From assembly GCF_943914805.1 (NCBI RefSeq), contig NZ_CALUDM010000003.1, positions 3,882 to 67,881 of the forward strand: 64,000 bases of DNA, read 5' to 3'. The stretch comes from an uncultured Acinetobacter sp. (lineage in GTDB: Bacteria; Pseudomonadota; Gammaproteobacteria; Pseudomonadales; Moraxellaceae). Below are positions 8,081 through 17,161 of this stretch, piece after piece. The translations under genes were made by a program, and so were the position numbers. The stretch's first letter is position 1, and each line of letters starts with the position of its first letter. The notes beneath the pieces were generated by a model, which had not been told where the DNA came from, did no database searches, and was given only the letters and a program-made list of their open reading frames with translations.

Positions 8081-9199
8081 TTAACTATTTTTATAGTCAA
8101 TTAAAATACGCAACATACGACGTAAAGGTTCAGCTGCACCCCAAAGAAGTTGGTCACCTACAGTGAAAGCACCTAAATACTCTTTACCCATATTGAGTTT
8201 ACGTAAACGACCTACAGGTACAGATAAAGTTCCTGTGACCGCAACTGGAGTAAGATCCGTCATTGACGCTTCACGAGTATTTGGAACCACTTTTGCCCAT
8301 TGGTTAGACTGACGAATCATGTCTTCAATTTCATCAAGCGGTACATCTTTCTTCAACTTCAATGTTAAAGCTTGAGAATGGCAACGCATCGCACCAATGC
8401 GGACACAATGCCCATCAATAGGAACGATTTGAGAATTACCTAAAATCTTGTTGGTTTCAACTTGACCTTTCCATTCTTCCTTTGATTGACCATTTTCAAG
8501 CTGCTTGTCGATATAAGGAATCAATGAGCCAGCTAAAGGTACGCCAAAGTTTGCAGAAGGGAAGCCTTCGCCACGTTGTAATTCCGCAATTTTACCATCA
8601 ATATCTAAAATAGCTGAGCGTGGATCGTCTAATAGGTCTTTGGTATTGTTATACAAATAACCCATACCTGTGATTAACTCACGCATATTCTGCGCACCAG
8701 CGCCAGAAGCAGCTTGGTAAGTCATCGCAGTCATCCATTCCACTAAGTTTTGTTGGAATAATGAACCCATACCCATCAACATCAATGAAACTGTGCAGTT
8801 ACCGCCAACAAATGTTTTAGTACCATTCACTAAACCATCTTTGATCACATTTAAATTCACAGGATCAAGTACGATAATCGCTTCATCATCCATACGTAAT
8901 GTAGATGCGGCATCAATCCAATAACCATTCCAACCTTCAGCTTTCAACTTTGGGAAAACTTCAGAAGTATAGTCACCACCTTGACAGGTAATAATGACAT
9001 CCATTTGCTTCAGACTGGTAATGTCCGTCGCTTCCATAAGTGCTGGGGCAGTCTTACCACCAAAAGCAGGGGCTTCACCACCTGCATTACTGGTAGAAAA
9101 ATAGAACGGCTCAAAATGAGCAAAATCATTCTCTTCAACCATACGTTGCATAAGGACGGAACCAACCATCCCGCGCCAACCGACCAGACCTACTTTCAT
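8081..9199 (-). CDS. asd: Aspartate-semialdehyde dehydrogenase
   Basis: 372 residues from the ATG at 9199 ([14 protein letters not shown]), the normal start of the gammaproteobacterial Asd and preceded by GAGG. The open frame runs 42 codons further upstream but that part is not Asd-like. The N-terminal NADP-binding motif is [10 protein letters not shown]. The catalytic Cys is in [13 protein letters not shown]. It reduces beta-aspartyl phosphate to aspartate semialdehyde, feeding lysine, threonine and methionine synthesis. A terminator follows at 8026-8052. Confidence 0.96.
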   Translation of the reverse strand: MKVGLVGWRGMVGSVLMQRMVEENDFAHFEPFYFSTSNAGGEAPAFGGKTAPALMEATDITSLKQMDVIITCQGGDYTSEVFPKLKAEGWNGYWIDAASTLRMDDEAIIVLDPVNLNVIKDGLVNGTKTFVGGNCTVSLMLMGMGSLFQQNLVEWMTAMTYQAASGAGAQNMRELITGMGYLYNNTKDLLDDPRSAILDIDGKIAELQRGEGFPSANFGVPLAGSLIPYIDKQLENGQSKEEWKGQVETNKILGNSQIVPIDGHCVRIGAMRCHSQALTLKLKKDVPLDEIEDMIRQSNQWAKVVPNTREASMTDLTPVAVTGTLSVPVGRLRKLNMGKEYLGAFTVGDQLLWGAAEPLRRMLRILIDYKNS

Positions 9200-9384
9200 G
9201 TCACTTTGCCTCGGTGCGTTAAAAAATAAAAGGGGGCTTGAGTGTATCAAAAGGGTGTGTAACTGCAATAGCATACACAATGAAAACACAACTATATTGT
9301 GCAATATATCTTGTTTATGATACATGCAAAATTGATATTAATTTATGAATGAATAAAAAATTAAGAATATAAGAGTGACAAAAT

Positions 9385-10530
9385 ATGATTTGGATAGAAG
9401 TGTTGGCAGGTATTGTGATTTGGCTGAGTTTCTGGTCACTGATTCCTCGTGATGAATGGTGGTTCCGTGGCGCTGATTTTCCAAGATTACAAATTTTGGC
9501 ATTGGGTATTGTGGCTTTATCCTTTTTATTATTTTGGAAAGCGCCGTGGGATTTAACTCGAGAAATAATTTTACTCTTGCTTATTGCTGCTTTGGCATTT
9601 CAATTGAAAATGGTTTTGCCTTATACCTTTGTATGGAAAAAACAGGTTAAACAAGTTGAAAAACATCAATTGAACAGCGATCAACAAATTTCAGTCATCG
9701 TTTCTAATGTACTCACTCCAAATCAACAATATCATTTGTTGATTGAGCAAATTGAGAAACATCAACCTGATATTGTACTGACTTTGGAGACAGATCAAAC
9801 TTGGCAAAATCAGCTTGCTAAAATCGAACATCACTACCCATATCGTGTACCCGTGCCTTTGGATAATTTGTATGGCATGCATCTTTATAGCAAATTAAAA
9901 CTGGTAGATACCGATATTAAATTTATTTTGAGTGATGAAATTCCCTCTATTCACACAACCGTAATTTTACGTTCAGGTCAGACAGTGCAACTGTATTGTT
10001 TACATCCTAAACCACCGAGTCCAACTGAAGCGAAAGATTCCACATTGCGTGATGCGGAATTGCTGATCGTCGGAGATCAGATTAAAGATTTAGATGAAAG
10101 TTCTATCGTGATGGGGGATTTGAATGATGTTGCATGGTCACGTACTACACGATTATTTCAGCGAATTAGTGGCCTGCTAGATCCTCGGGTTGGACGTCGA
10201 TATATCAATACTTTTCATGCGGATTATCGGTTCTTGAGGTGGTCTTTGGATCACTTATTTCATAGTACAGATTTTGCTTTAGTACATATGGAGCGTCTAC
10301 CGAATATTGGATCAGATCATTTTCCGATTTATGTGGTTTTGCAGACAGGTAGAGCTTTTGAACAGATTCAAGAAGAATTAGAGCAGTCAGATGAGGATGA
10401 AGAAGAAGCACAACAAGCAATTCAAGAAGGGATTGAAAAAGCTGAAAAAGAAGAAAAAAGAGTGACTGATGAAATTACGGATTCTTATCGACGGGATTCG
10501 AAATTGTTAGACAAAAATAGTTTGAAATGA
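9385..10530 (+). CDS. Membrane-anchored endonuclease/exonuclease/phosphatase (EEP) family protein
   Basis: 381 residues. The first about 80 contain three hydrophobic segments (about 3-20, 33-50 and 58-77). The EEP fold follows, with VSNVLTPNQQ, LETDQTW (metal-binding Glu), MGDLNDVAWS and a C-terminal SLDHLF...GSDHFPI pair of Asp-His motifs. The catalytic domain is probably periplasmic. The last about 50 residues are a Glu-rich charged coiled coil. The substrate could be nucleic acid or a phospho-lipid/inositol headgroup and cannot be read here. The stop is 8 bases before the GacA-type dyad of the downstream RNA gene. Confidence 0.85.
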   Translation: MIWIEVLAGIVIWLSFWSLIPRDEWWFRGADFPRLQILALGIVALSFLLFWKAPWDLTREIILLLLIAALAFQLKMVLPYTFVWKKQVKQVEKHQLNSDQQISVIVSNVLTPNQQYHLLIEQIEKHQPDIVLTLETDQTWQNQLAKIEHHYPYRVPVPLDNLYGMHLYSKLKLVDTDIKFILSDEIPSIHTTVILRSGQTVQLYCLHPKPPSPTEAKDSTLRDAELLIVGDQIKDLDESSIVMGDLNDVAWSRTTRLFQRISGLLDPRVGRRYINTFHADYRFLRWSLDHLFHSTDFALVHMERLPNIGSDHFPIYVVLQTGRAFEQIQEELEQSDEDEEEAQQAIQEGIEKAEKEEKRVTDEITDSYRRDSKLLDKNSLK

Positions 10531-10538
10531 TCGAGATT

Positions 10539-10556
10539 TGTAAGAAATAGCTTACA
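10539..10556 (+). promoter_or_regulatory. GacA-type upstream activating sequence
   Basis: The 18-mer TGTAAGAAATAGCTTACA has perfect 6-bp arms TGTAAG and CTTACA with a 6-base spacer. This is exactly the TGTAAG-N6-CTTACA element bound by GacA upstream of rsmX/Y/Z in Pseudomonas. Its centre is about 65 bases before the inferred RNA start. A possible -10 (TAATCT) lies at 10601-10606, with a poor -35, as expected for an activator-dependent promoter. Confidence 0.85.
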
Positions 10557-10611
10557 TGGATTTAGTCCCTAAGCGGATAGTATCACCATGTATTTGGGCT
10601 TAATCTTTACT

Positions 10612-10785
10612 CATCGGCAAATGGATTGGGAAAGGAAGAGTCCCACTAAGGAAGACGAAGCTGATGGAATAATCATCATGGATTTGATGTTGGAAAGGAT
10701 CACCAAATAAAATAAGAATAAGACACGAAAGCACAACCTCATAGGCCCGAGTTTTGCAGGATGCAGAACTCGGGTTGTGTTTTTA
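10612..10785 (+). ncRNA. Probable CsrA/RsmA-sequestering small RNA (RsmX/Y/Z/CsrB class)
   Basis: The region carries nine GGA motifs, at 10623, 10629, 10634, 10650, 10666, 10680, 10692, 10697 and 10759 (first base of each). Several fall in hairpin loops: TGGGA/TCCCA (10627-10645) with loop AAGGAAGAG; CATCA/TGATG (10674-10689) with loop TGGATT; TTGG/CCAA (10690-10706) with loop AAAGGATCA; and the terminator with a GGA triloop inside CAGGATG. CsrA binds AGGA/GGA in loops, so the RNA should titrate CsrA. An A-rich stretch at 10705-10730 could take Hfq. The 5' end is inferred from the dyad and -10 positions. No protein frame accounts for the stretch. Confidence 0.8.
10746..10784 (+). terminator. 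Intrinsic terminator of the small RNA, with a GGA loop
   Basis: A 13-bp stem pairs 10746-10758 with 10762-10774 (CCCGAGTTTTGCA with TGCAGAACTCGGG, one G-T pair). It leaves only GGA at 10759-10761 as the loop and is followed by TTGTGTTTTT. CACAA at 10732-10736 can extend pairing with TTGTG at 10775-10779. Confidence 0.9.
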
Positions 10786-10815
10786 TGGGGTATTGAAAAT
10801 TCAAAAGATATCAAT

Positions 10816-11007
10816 AGACCTCTTGCATAAGCCGAGTTGTGATGAATATTTATTCATAATGCAAATCCGCTCTCCTTTAAAAGGAGAGGGCTAGGGAGAG
10901 GATTTATATGATACCTTCATCCTCTTGTGCTTAATAACGCTCATCCTTGAGGGAGAAGGGACTCTCAATATTAATTTGCGATTATTTTTGACTTTTGCAA
11001 GATATCT
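10816..11007 (+). repeat. MITE-like interspersed repeat, copy A
   Basis: A 192-bp element bounded by imperfect 20-bp terminal inverted repeats: AGACCTCTTGCATAAGCCGA at 10816-10835 and the complement of AGATATCTTGCAAAAGTCAA at 10988-11007 (15 of 20 agree). Inside is the palindromic core CTCTCCTTTAAAAGGAGAG followed by GGCTAGGGAGAGGATTTA. The element at 46967-47172 matches on the opposite strand at both ends and in the core. No coding frame is visible, so it would be non-autonomous. Confidence 0.65.
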
Positions 11008-11111
11008 AATATGACGATCACAAAAGTTACAGTTACTGTTATAGAAACAGAAAGCTATACATTTGATTTTTGTACACATAGCTCAGTTAGAGCAAATGAA
11101 ACCAATTTAAT

Positions 11112-12047
11112 TTAATAAATCTTTTCGTAACCTTGTGGACGTGTTTTAAAACGACGATGGAACCACATATATTGCGTTGGTGCGATACGAAGCTGATTTT
11201 CAATGATTTTATTAACGCGAATAGCATCATCTAATTCATCTTCACTCGGTAAAGGATCAACTGCTGGTTCAATCAAAACATGATATTTAGGATTTTTAAT
11301 ATCGCCATCACGATAAAAATAAAGCGGAATAGCAACGGCTTTTGAAATTTTCAATAAGCGACGATGTGCTGTAACAGTTGCCGCAGGCGTACCAAAAAAG
11401 GGTGCCATCACCCCTTGTTTTAAACCAAAATCTTGATCTGGGCTGTACCAAATCGCATCCCCATCTTTTAAATGACGAATCAGACCACGCATATCATCAT
11501 GGTCAATTTGCGCTTTGTAGATGGTTGCACGGCAACGATAGATCAACATATCTAAAAGAGGATTATTTTGCGGACGATAAACCACATCTGGTTCAAAGAA
11601 TTGTGCACATAAATAACCACCTGCATCGAGCATGGTGCTGTGTGTTCCAAGCAACAAAACACCTTTGCCTTGTTGTTGAGCTTGGGTGATATGTTCTAAA
11701 CCTTCAATGCTGACACGATTTTTAAACCATTTTGGTGAATACCATGCATTGAGCGTTTCGAAAACCCCAATCATCTGATCAATAAAAACTTGGCGTGAAT
11801 TTTCAATGACTTGTTCAGTAGACCATTCTGGAAAACAGACTTCTAGGTTGCGTATCGTGGTTTTGCGCCGTGATTTAAGGCGCTTAAATGCAATATTGCC
11901 CAATACTGTTGCCAAACGATGCTGAATCGCCCACGGCAAGATGGCAAGTATCATTAAAAATACGATGGCAATCCAGATTCCCCAGTATTTGGGCTGCAAG
12001 AATGCCCAATAAAATTCTCCAGGTTCGTATTGATGCTTTTTGCTCAT
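11112..12047 (-). CDS. LpxL/LpxM (HtrB/MsbB)-family lipid A acyltransferase
   Basis: 311 residues, typical length. One N-terminal membrane helix lies at about residues 21-42. The acyltransferase H-x4-D motif is HSTMLD (His136, Asp141), with further conserved YRPQNNPLLD and WYSPDQDFG blocks. Family members transfer secondary acyl chains from acyl-ACP to Kdo-lipid A at the inner membrane. Whether this is the LpxL or LpxM orthologue cannot be decided here. It is divergent from the macrodomain gene and probably monocistronic. Confidence 0.9.
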   Translation of the reverse strand: MSKKHQYEPGEFYWAFLQPKYWGIWIAIVFLMILAILPWAIQHRLATVLGNIAFKRLKSRRKTTIRNLEVCFPEWSTEQVIENSRQVFIDQMIGVFETLNAWYSPKWFKNRVSIEGLEHITQAQQQGKGVLLLGTHSTMLDAGGYLCAQFFEPDVVYRPQNNPLLDMLIYRCRATIYKAQIDHDDMRGLIRHLKDGDAIWYSPDQDFGLKQGVMAPFFGTPAATVTAHRRLLKISKAVAIPLYFYRDGDIKNPKYHVLIEPAVDPLPSEDELDDAIRVNKIIENQLRIAPTQYMWFHRRFKTRPQGYEKIY

Positions 12048-12229
12048 AGCAATTTTGTAAATTTGGCTAAGTTAAGACTGAAAGAAGTGTAGCATGAACC
12101 TGATTAAAGTAGAAAATTGCATTCTGGATGAGCGCAATTCAATAGATGGTGAGTTCATTTGTATTTGAAACGTATGATGAAATCAATGCGATGTATTGAA
12201 ATAGATAACAAATAACAAGGGTATTGAAA

Positions 12230-12781
12230 ATGAAAACGCTACGTTTGATTCAAGGTGATATTACGATTCAAAAGGTAGACGCGATTGTAAATGCTGCCAA
12301 TACTTCTTTATTGGGCGGTGGTGGAGTGGATGGAGCGATTCATCGTAAAGGGGGCTCTCAAATACTAGAAGATTGTCAAAAAATAAGAGCAAGGCAAGGT
12401 GGTTGTGCTGTCGGACAAGCCGTCATTACTTCTGCTGGAACATTGCCCAGTCGTTTTGTGATTCATACGGTAGGCCCTACTTGGCATGATGGGCAAGATG
12501 ATGAAAATGAATTGTTGAAAAATGCATATTTAAACAGCTTAAAACTCGCAGAAAAACACCAATTAGCTACTGTTGCATTCCCGAATATTTCGACAGGAGT
12601 TTATCATTTTCCAAAACATCAAGCCGCTAAAATTGCGATTAAAGCTGTGATCGAATATATGCAAGATGCGGAAAGCTTGGCAGAAATTAATTTTGTTTGC
12701 TTTGATCTGGAAAATTTTAAAATTTATCGGCAGCAACTTGCTGAAGTCGATCAAAATCAATTTCAAGTTTTAGGTATATAA
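12230..12781 (+). CDS. Macrodomain protein (YmdB-like O-acetyl-ADP-ribose deacetylase)
   Basis: 183 residues from the ATG at 12230, preceded by AAGGG; a TTG two codons earlier is unlikely. The whole protein is one macrodomain. It shows [20 protein letters not shown] (Asn and Gly-rich ADP-ribose-binding loop) and later [12 protein letters not shown]. Members hydrolyse O-acetyl-ADP-ribose or remove ADP-ribose from proteins; E. coli YmdB also dampens RNase III. Cytoplasmic. The next gene starts 30 bases downstream on the same strand. Confidence 0.93.
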   Translation: MKTLRLIQGDITIQKVDAIVNAANTSLLGGGGVDGAIHRKGGSQILEDCQKIRARQGGCAVGQAVITSAGTLPSRFVIHTVGPTWHDGQDDENELLKNAYLNSLKLAEKHQLATVAFPNISTGVYHFPKHQAAKIAIKAVIEYMQDAESLAEINFVCFDLENFKIYRQQLAEVDQNQFQVLGI

Positions 12782-12811
12782 TTGAATTTGTTTAATTAGA
12801 AAAATATCGCC

Positions 12812-13789
12812 ATGAGAGATACTTATTTAGATACCAGTAAGGCTGTTCTGATCTTTCTTGTGGTATTGGGGCATTTTCTAGAAAGAATGGTTGGCTGGGC
12901 TGATCCTGTTGCTCATACAGTATTGGGGACAATTTACTTTGTGCATATGCCAGCATTTATTTTTATTTCAGGCATGTTGTTTAAAGATAAAAACTGGATG
13001 AAAAATATTATATTTTTTATCTCACTGTATATTCCGTTTCAAATTCTATTTCCAGCCTTTGATGCAATTTGGACAGGTACATTTCAGATCAATTGGAATC
13101 TATTTGAAAGACCCTATTGGATTCTATGGTACTTGCTTGGCATGATGGTTTGGACAGCGCTGACGCACTTTCTAATCAAAACTAAATTTGCAGTATGGAT
13201 TGCTTTGATTTTGGCTTTAGCTGTAGGTTTAAGCCCTTGGAACAATTACCAATATTCTATAGGGCGGATTTTTGTTTTCTTGCCATTTTTTGTGATCGGT
13301 GCTGTTTATGGCAAAGCAATCATCCATAAAATTCAGGCAGTTCGGTATGCAGAATGGTTTGGGTTATTGATTTTATTTAGCATTGTCAGTTTTGTTTATT
13401 TGAGCCAAATCAATCAATTTTGGTTGTATGGAAGCTTAAATTATCAACAACTTAAAATCGATGTGCTTGATGGTACGTTATTACGACTGGGGTATATGAC
13501 GATTTCGAGCTTGGGGATCGTGGCTATTTTCGCTGTCATCAAACTGTTTCGCTCTCGTTTTATTCAACTTGGTACAAATACTTTACCCGTTTATTTGCTA
13601 CATGGTTTTGTAGTCATTCTTATTTCAAAATATTGGAAATTAGATAGTCATATTTTTATTGAAATCATCGTGTGTATTGGGTTGTCTGTGATGACCTGTT
13701 GGGTTTTACAGCAGCGGTTTTTTGATAGCTTACTGAGAAAAATGTCTTTATGGTTAATGAAACCTGTGGAAAGATTAGGTTTGAAATAG
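12812..13789 (+). CDS. Acyltransferase-3 family integral membrane protein
   Basis: 325 residues with about ten hydrophobic segments. The N-terminal motif MRDTYLDTSKAVLIFLVVLGHF and the following VHMPAFIFISGMLF are characteristic of acyltransferase 3 proteins of the fucose 4-O-acetylase type; His in LGHF is the conserved catalytic residue. Such proteins O-acetylate surface sugars using a cytoplasmic acyl donor. Acceptor unknown; no glycan cluster is nearby. It follows the macrodomain gene by 30 bases and may share its transcript. Confidence 0.85.
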   Translation: MRDTYLDTSKAVLIFLVVLGHFLERMVGWADPVAHTVLGTIYFVHMPAFIFISGMLFKDKNWMKNIIFFISLYIPFQILFPAFDAIWTGTFQINWNLFERPYWILWYLLGMMVWTALTHFLIKTKFAVWIALILALAVGLSPWNNYQYSIGRIFVFLPFFVIGAVYGKAIIHKIQAVRYAEWFGLLILFSIVSFVYLSQINQFWLYGSLNYQQLKIDVLDGTLLRLGYMTISSLGIVAIFAVIKLFRSRFIQLGTNTLPVYLLHGFVVILISKYWKLDSHIFIEIIVCIGLSVMTCWVLQQRFFDSLLRKMSLWLMKPVERLGLK

Positions 13790-13985
13790 CATTCGTTTTA
13801 TAAGTTTTATAACAAATAGAACAGTTTAAGTGGTATATGAAAAGTTTGGATTTAAAGCAGTAAGTGACGTCATTTTCAACCGTGGGCTTCGTTATGTCTC
13901 TATGCGCTTTGATCTCAGGCTTGAATGAAAAGCTTTAACTTTAAAATTTTAAAAATGACTAAATTATTGAATCATATGAAAAATT

Positions 13986-14012
13986 AAAAGCCACATCGGG
14001 GATGTAGCTTCT
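13986..14012 (-). terminator. Probable terminator of the small basic protein gene
   Basis: On the minus strand AAGCTACATC and GATGTGGCTT pair around CCC with one wobble and are followed by TTAATTTTT. It is 27 bases past the stop of the gene at 14039. Confidence 0.7.
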
Positions 14013-14038
14013 AATTTGAGAGAAGTGATGTATTCGGT

Positions 14039-14263
14039 TTATGATTTCGCTGCTGGCGCTTGATCCTCTGTTTTTTTCGGTGCTGTTTTGGCCATATTAT
14101 GTTTTTTAGTGTGTTTTACTTGATGTTGTTTTTGGCTTTTATGTGTTGCCATTTTCTGTGATGCGACTTTATCTGTGTGTTGTGCAGGTGTTGCTGCCAT
14201 TGCTGAACCCGCAAAAACTGCTGTAGTGAATGCTGCAATAAGAAGTGATGTTACTTTTTTCAT
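14039..14263 (-). CDS. Small Lys/His-rich exported protein
   Basis: 74 residues with a Sec signal peptide (MKKVTSLLIAAFTTAVFAGS, cleavage after AMA). The mature part of about 50 residues is rich in Lys, His, Gln and Thr, ending in a KKTEDQAPAAKS tail, with no predicted fold. AGAGAAG precedes the ATG by about 4 bases. Similar low-complexity periplasmic proteins occur widely in Acinetobacter; the role is unknown and metal or polyanion binding would only be a guess from composition. Confidence 0.7.
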   Translation of the reverse strand: MKKVTSLLIAAFTTAVFAGSAMAATPAQHTDKVASQKMATHKSQKQHQVKHTKKHNMAKTAPKKTEDQAPAAKS

Positions 14264-14565
14264 GGTGCTTCTCTTTTAAAAAGTTCGAGATCTGAACTAG
14301 ATTCGATCATCTTATATTCAACGATTTGTGTGGAAAGATCATGGAGCAAATGTAGAATTAAATAGTTGGAATGAAATGAATTTTTGTAAGATTTGAGTTG
14401 TATGGTAAATCTTGAGAAATTTTAAAATTCGTTTAAGGTTTGTTTGAATAATACAGCTCGGTTTTGTTGCGGAGTTTAAACTTAATTATTTCTGAAAATA
14501 TTTAAGTTTTATTGGAAAACATGACGTAAATAGATTTAGCATTTTCATGATTTATTGCTGTAAAG
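14264..14565. other. Intergenic, promoter region of the small basic protein
   Basis: About 300 AT-rich bases upstream of the 14039-14263 gene and before the second MITE-like repeat. I see no gene or clear RNA structure. Confidence 0.5.
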
Positions 14566-14786
14566 AACTCCGCACAATGGCTAATGCTGATTAGTTAAGC
14601 CTTTTAAATCCTCCCCCTTGCGGAGCATGCTCCTCACCTTTTTCAAAGGAGGAGTATCAATAATCTAAAATTATTTTAAATTCTCGATAGTTCCCCTCTT
14701 TTAAAAGAGGGGTTAGGGGAGACTCTTAGATGAGTAACGACTAAATTACTCTTAACTGACTGGCATTACCGCACAATGGCGGAGTT
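14566..14786. repeat. Second MITE-like element
   Basis: A 221-bp element whose ends form imperfect inverted repeats: 14566-14599 (begins AACTCCGCACAATGG) and 14751-14786 (ends CAATGGCGGAGTT). They pair through AACTCCGC/GCGGAGTT, GCTAATGC/GGCATTAC and AGTTAAG/CTTAACT. TAAAG flanks both sides (14561-14565 and about 14789-14793), a possible 5-bp target duplication. The interior holds a CCCCTCTTTTAAAAGAGGGG hairpin followed by TTAGGGGAGA, related to the core of the 10816 and 46967 repeats. No coding frame. Confidence 0.6.
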
Positions 14787-14802
14787 TTTAAAGAAGTATT
14801 AA

Positions 14803-16713
14803 TTAACCTTTGCTAAGGTTTTCTAACTCTTCCCAGCGCTCAAGTTTTTCCATGAGCGAATCATCAATCTCTGTTAAGCGTGCAGATAGCTTCATCGCTT
14901 TGTCTGCATCTGAAACGAATAAAGAACCATCCGCAAGTAATTCATTAATTTGAGCTTGCTCTTTTTCAAGTGCTTCCATTTCCGCAGGAAGTTGCTCTAA
15001 AGCACGTTGATCTTTATAGCTTAATTTAACTTTTTTACTTGCAATTTCTACAGGTGCAGCTGCGGCTTCTGCTTTAGCAATGGCTTTTTTTACATCACTC
15101 TTTTGATCAACAACTTTCTGATCAGGGCGCTGTTCTAAATAATCTTGATAACCACCAATGTACTCATCAATATTACCTTTGCCATCAAAGACCCAAGTAG
15201 ATGTCACAACGTTGTCCATAAAGGCACGGTCATGTGAAATCAATAATAATGTTCCCTTATAACCACTCAACATTTCTTCAAGTAATTCTAAAGTCACCAT
15301 ATCTAAGTCGTTGGTTGGTTCGTCCATCACAATTAAATTGGATGGTTTAAGCAATAATTTTGCTAAAAGAATACGATTACGCTCACCACCAGAAAGTGCT
15401 TTTACAGGTGTACGAGCACGTTCAGGAGAGAACAAAAAGTCTTGTAAATAGCTGTAAATATGACGACGGCCACCATTCACATCCACAAAGTCAGAACCTT
15501 CTGAAACGTTTGCCATGACTGATTTTTCAAGGTCTAAAGCATTACGCAATTGGTCAAAATAAGCCACTTCAAGCTGTGTACCTGTTTTCACAGAGCCACC
15601 ATGCTCAAGCTCGCCTAAAATCGCTTTGACTAATGTTGTCTTACCAACACCGTTATCACCCACTAAACCAATACGATCACCACGTAAAACTAAAGCTGAG
15701 AAATCATTGATAATAGGTGCATTATCACCAAAAGCGACACTTAAGTGTTCAATATCAAAGACCAATTTACCAGAGCGATTAGCATCTTGTGTTGCCATGC
15801 TCACTTTGCCTTGCTGTGAACGACGGGCTTTCGATTCTTCACGTAAGTCTTTGAGTGCGCGAACACGACCTTCATTACGTGTGCGACGCGCTTTAATACC
15901 CTGACGAATCCAAACTTCTTCCTCAGCTAAGCGTTTATCAAATAAAGCATTTTGCTTTTCTTCGGCTTCCATTTGCATTGCTTTTAATTCAAGATAACGT
16001 GAATAGTTACCTTCATAGCTACGCAAAGTACCACGATCAAGTTCAACAATTCGGGTCGCAATACTGTCTACAAATGAACGGTCATGCGAGATGAAAAGTA
16101 AAGTTAAATTATTTTGATCGAGCAAGAATTTTTCTAACCATTCAATACTTTCAACGTCCAAATGGTTGGTTGGCTCATCCAGTAATAACACATCAGGTTG
16201 AGTCAGTAATGCACGTGCTAAAAGTACACGACGTTTACGGCCACCCGATAAATCTGCAAGATCAGCTTCAGGGTCTAAACCCATTTTACTTAAAATTGAA
16301 TTGACTTTAGTTTCTAAAGCCCAACCATCGAGGAGATCTAACTTATGTTGTAGATTTCCCATGCGGTCACAAGCGTCCATATCGCCCAATACACATGCAT
16401 CACTTGCTTCGTGGTATTCTTTAAGCACCTGAGCTGCTTCACCCGCACCTTCAGCAACGATGTCTGCAACTTTACCCGAGTCCATTGGGACATCCTGAGC
16501 AAGCATGGAAATGGTGATTCCGTTTTGTAACGCAATTTCACCACGATCGGGCAATAAACTTCCCTCAATAAGCTTGAGTAAAGTAGACTTACCTTCACCG
16601 TTACGACCAATCAAACAGACTCGCTCGCCACGTTCTAAATTGAAGTTTGCGCCGTCGAGCAGGGCAGGTCCACCAAACGCGAGTTGGACATCCCTTAACG
16701 TAATATAGGCCAT
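14803..16713 (-). CDS. uup: ABC-F family ATPase Uup
   Basis: 636 residues from the ATG at 16713 (MAYITLRDVQLAFGG), preceded by AGGA; seven upstream codons are not family-like. There are two ABC domains: Walker A GRNGEGKST, signature LSGGRKRR and Walker B DEPTNHLD, then GDNGVGKTT, LSGGERNR and DEPTNDLD. The C-terminal about 90 residues form the coiled-coil CTD of Uup. There are no membrane domains. ABC-F proteins act at the ribosome E site; Uup also affects transposon excision in E. coli. Divergent from slyX, with 34 bases between the starts. Confidence 0.95.
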   Translation of the reverse strand: MAYITLRDVQLAFGGPALLDGANFNLERGERVCLIGRNGEGKSTLLKLIEGSLLPDRGEIALQNGITISMLAQDVPMDSGKVADIVAEGAGEAAQVLKEYHEASDACVLGDMDACDRMGNLQHKLDLLDGWALETKVNSILSKMGLDPEADLADLSGGRKRRVLLARALLTQPDVLLLDEPTNHLDVESIEWLEKFLLDQNNLTLLFISHDRSFVDSIATRIVELDRGTLRSYEGNYSRYLELKAMQMEAEEKQNALFDKRLAEEEVWIRQGIKARRTRNEGRVRALKDLREESKARRSQQGKVSMATQDANRSGKLVFDIEHLSVAFGDNAPIINDFSALVLRGDRIGLVGDNGVGKTTLVKAILGELEHGGSVKTGTQLEVAYFDQLRNALDLEKSVMANVSEGSDFVDVNGGRRHIYSYLQDFLFSPERARTPVKALSGGERNRILLAKLLLKPSNLIVMDEPTNDLDMVTLELLEEMLSGYKGTLLLISHDRAFMDNVVTSTWVFDGKGNIDEYIGGYQDYLEQRPDQKVVDQKSDVKKAIAKAEAAAAPVEIASKKVKLSYKDQRALEQLPAEMEALEKEQAQINELLADGSLFVSDADKAMKLSARLTEIDDSLMEKLERWEELENLSKG

Positions 16714-16747
16714 ACTGTTTCCTAAACATCCCAAATGAGGACTTAAA

Positions 16748-16993
16748 ATGACTAAACATAAAAATCTTGATGATCAGGCGTCATTTTCCGCACCCATAGA
16801 AGATTTGCAAGTCCGAATTGCATTTTTAGATGATTTAGTCGAACAATTAAATGATCAAGTGGTTCAACAAAGCCTAGAACTTGCTGATTTAAAAAAACAA
16901 ATGCAATTATTATATCAACGTGTGGAATCTTCAGATTTGTCAGAAGGTATTGCAGCATTTGACCCAATGACCAATCGTCCTCCACATTATTAA
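16748..16993 (+). CDS. slyX: SlyX family protein
   Basis: 81 residues. The middle is a heptad coiled coil (VRIAFLDDLVEQLNDQVVQQ) and the protein ends in PPHY, the C-terminal signature of SlyX. AGGA lies 8 bases before the ATG. The biochemical role of SlyX is not established. Shares the short intergenic promoter region with uup. Confidence 0.92.
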   Translation: MTKHKNLDDQASFSAPIEDLQVRIAFLDDLVEQLNDQVVQQSLELADLKKQMQLLYQRVESSDLSEGIAAFDPMTNRPPHY

Positions 16994-17161
16994 TACATTC
17001 TGAATTTTTATGCGCATTTGAATTGCTAAATATAGGTTAAATATGGGGTGAATCAGTGGAATTGGAATGTAATTTGTCGGTTTATTTTATATTTCTATTT
17101 GACCTTTGACTGAAAGCTCGTTGTAATGCTTCACTTTCGATAAATAGCAAATTCTTTCACT

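Noticed and set aside
10611..10814. Minus-strand frame opposite the candidate RNA
   Set aside because: No ribosome binding site or protein-like features, and the GacA dyad, GGA motifs and terminator on the plus strand explain the sequence.
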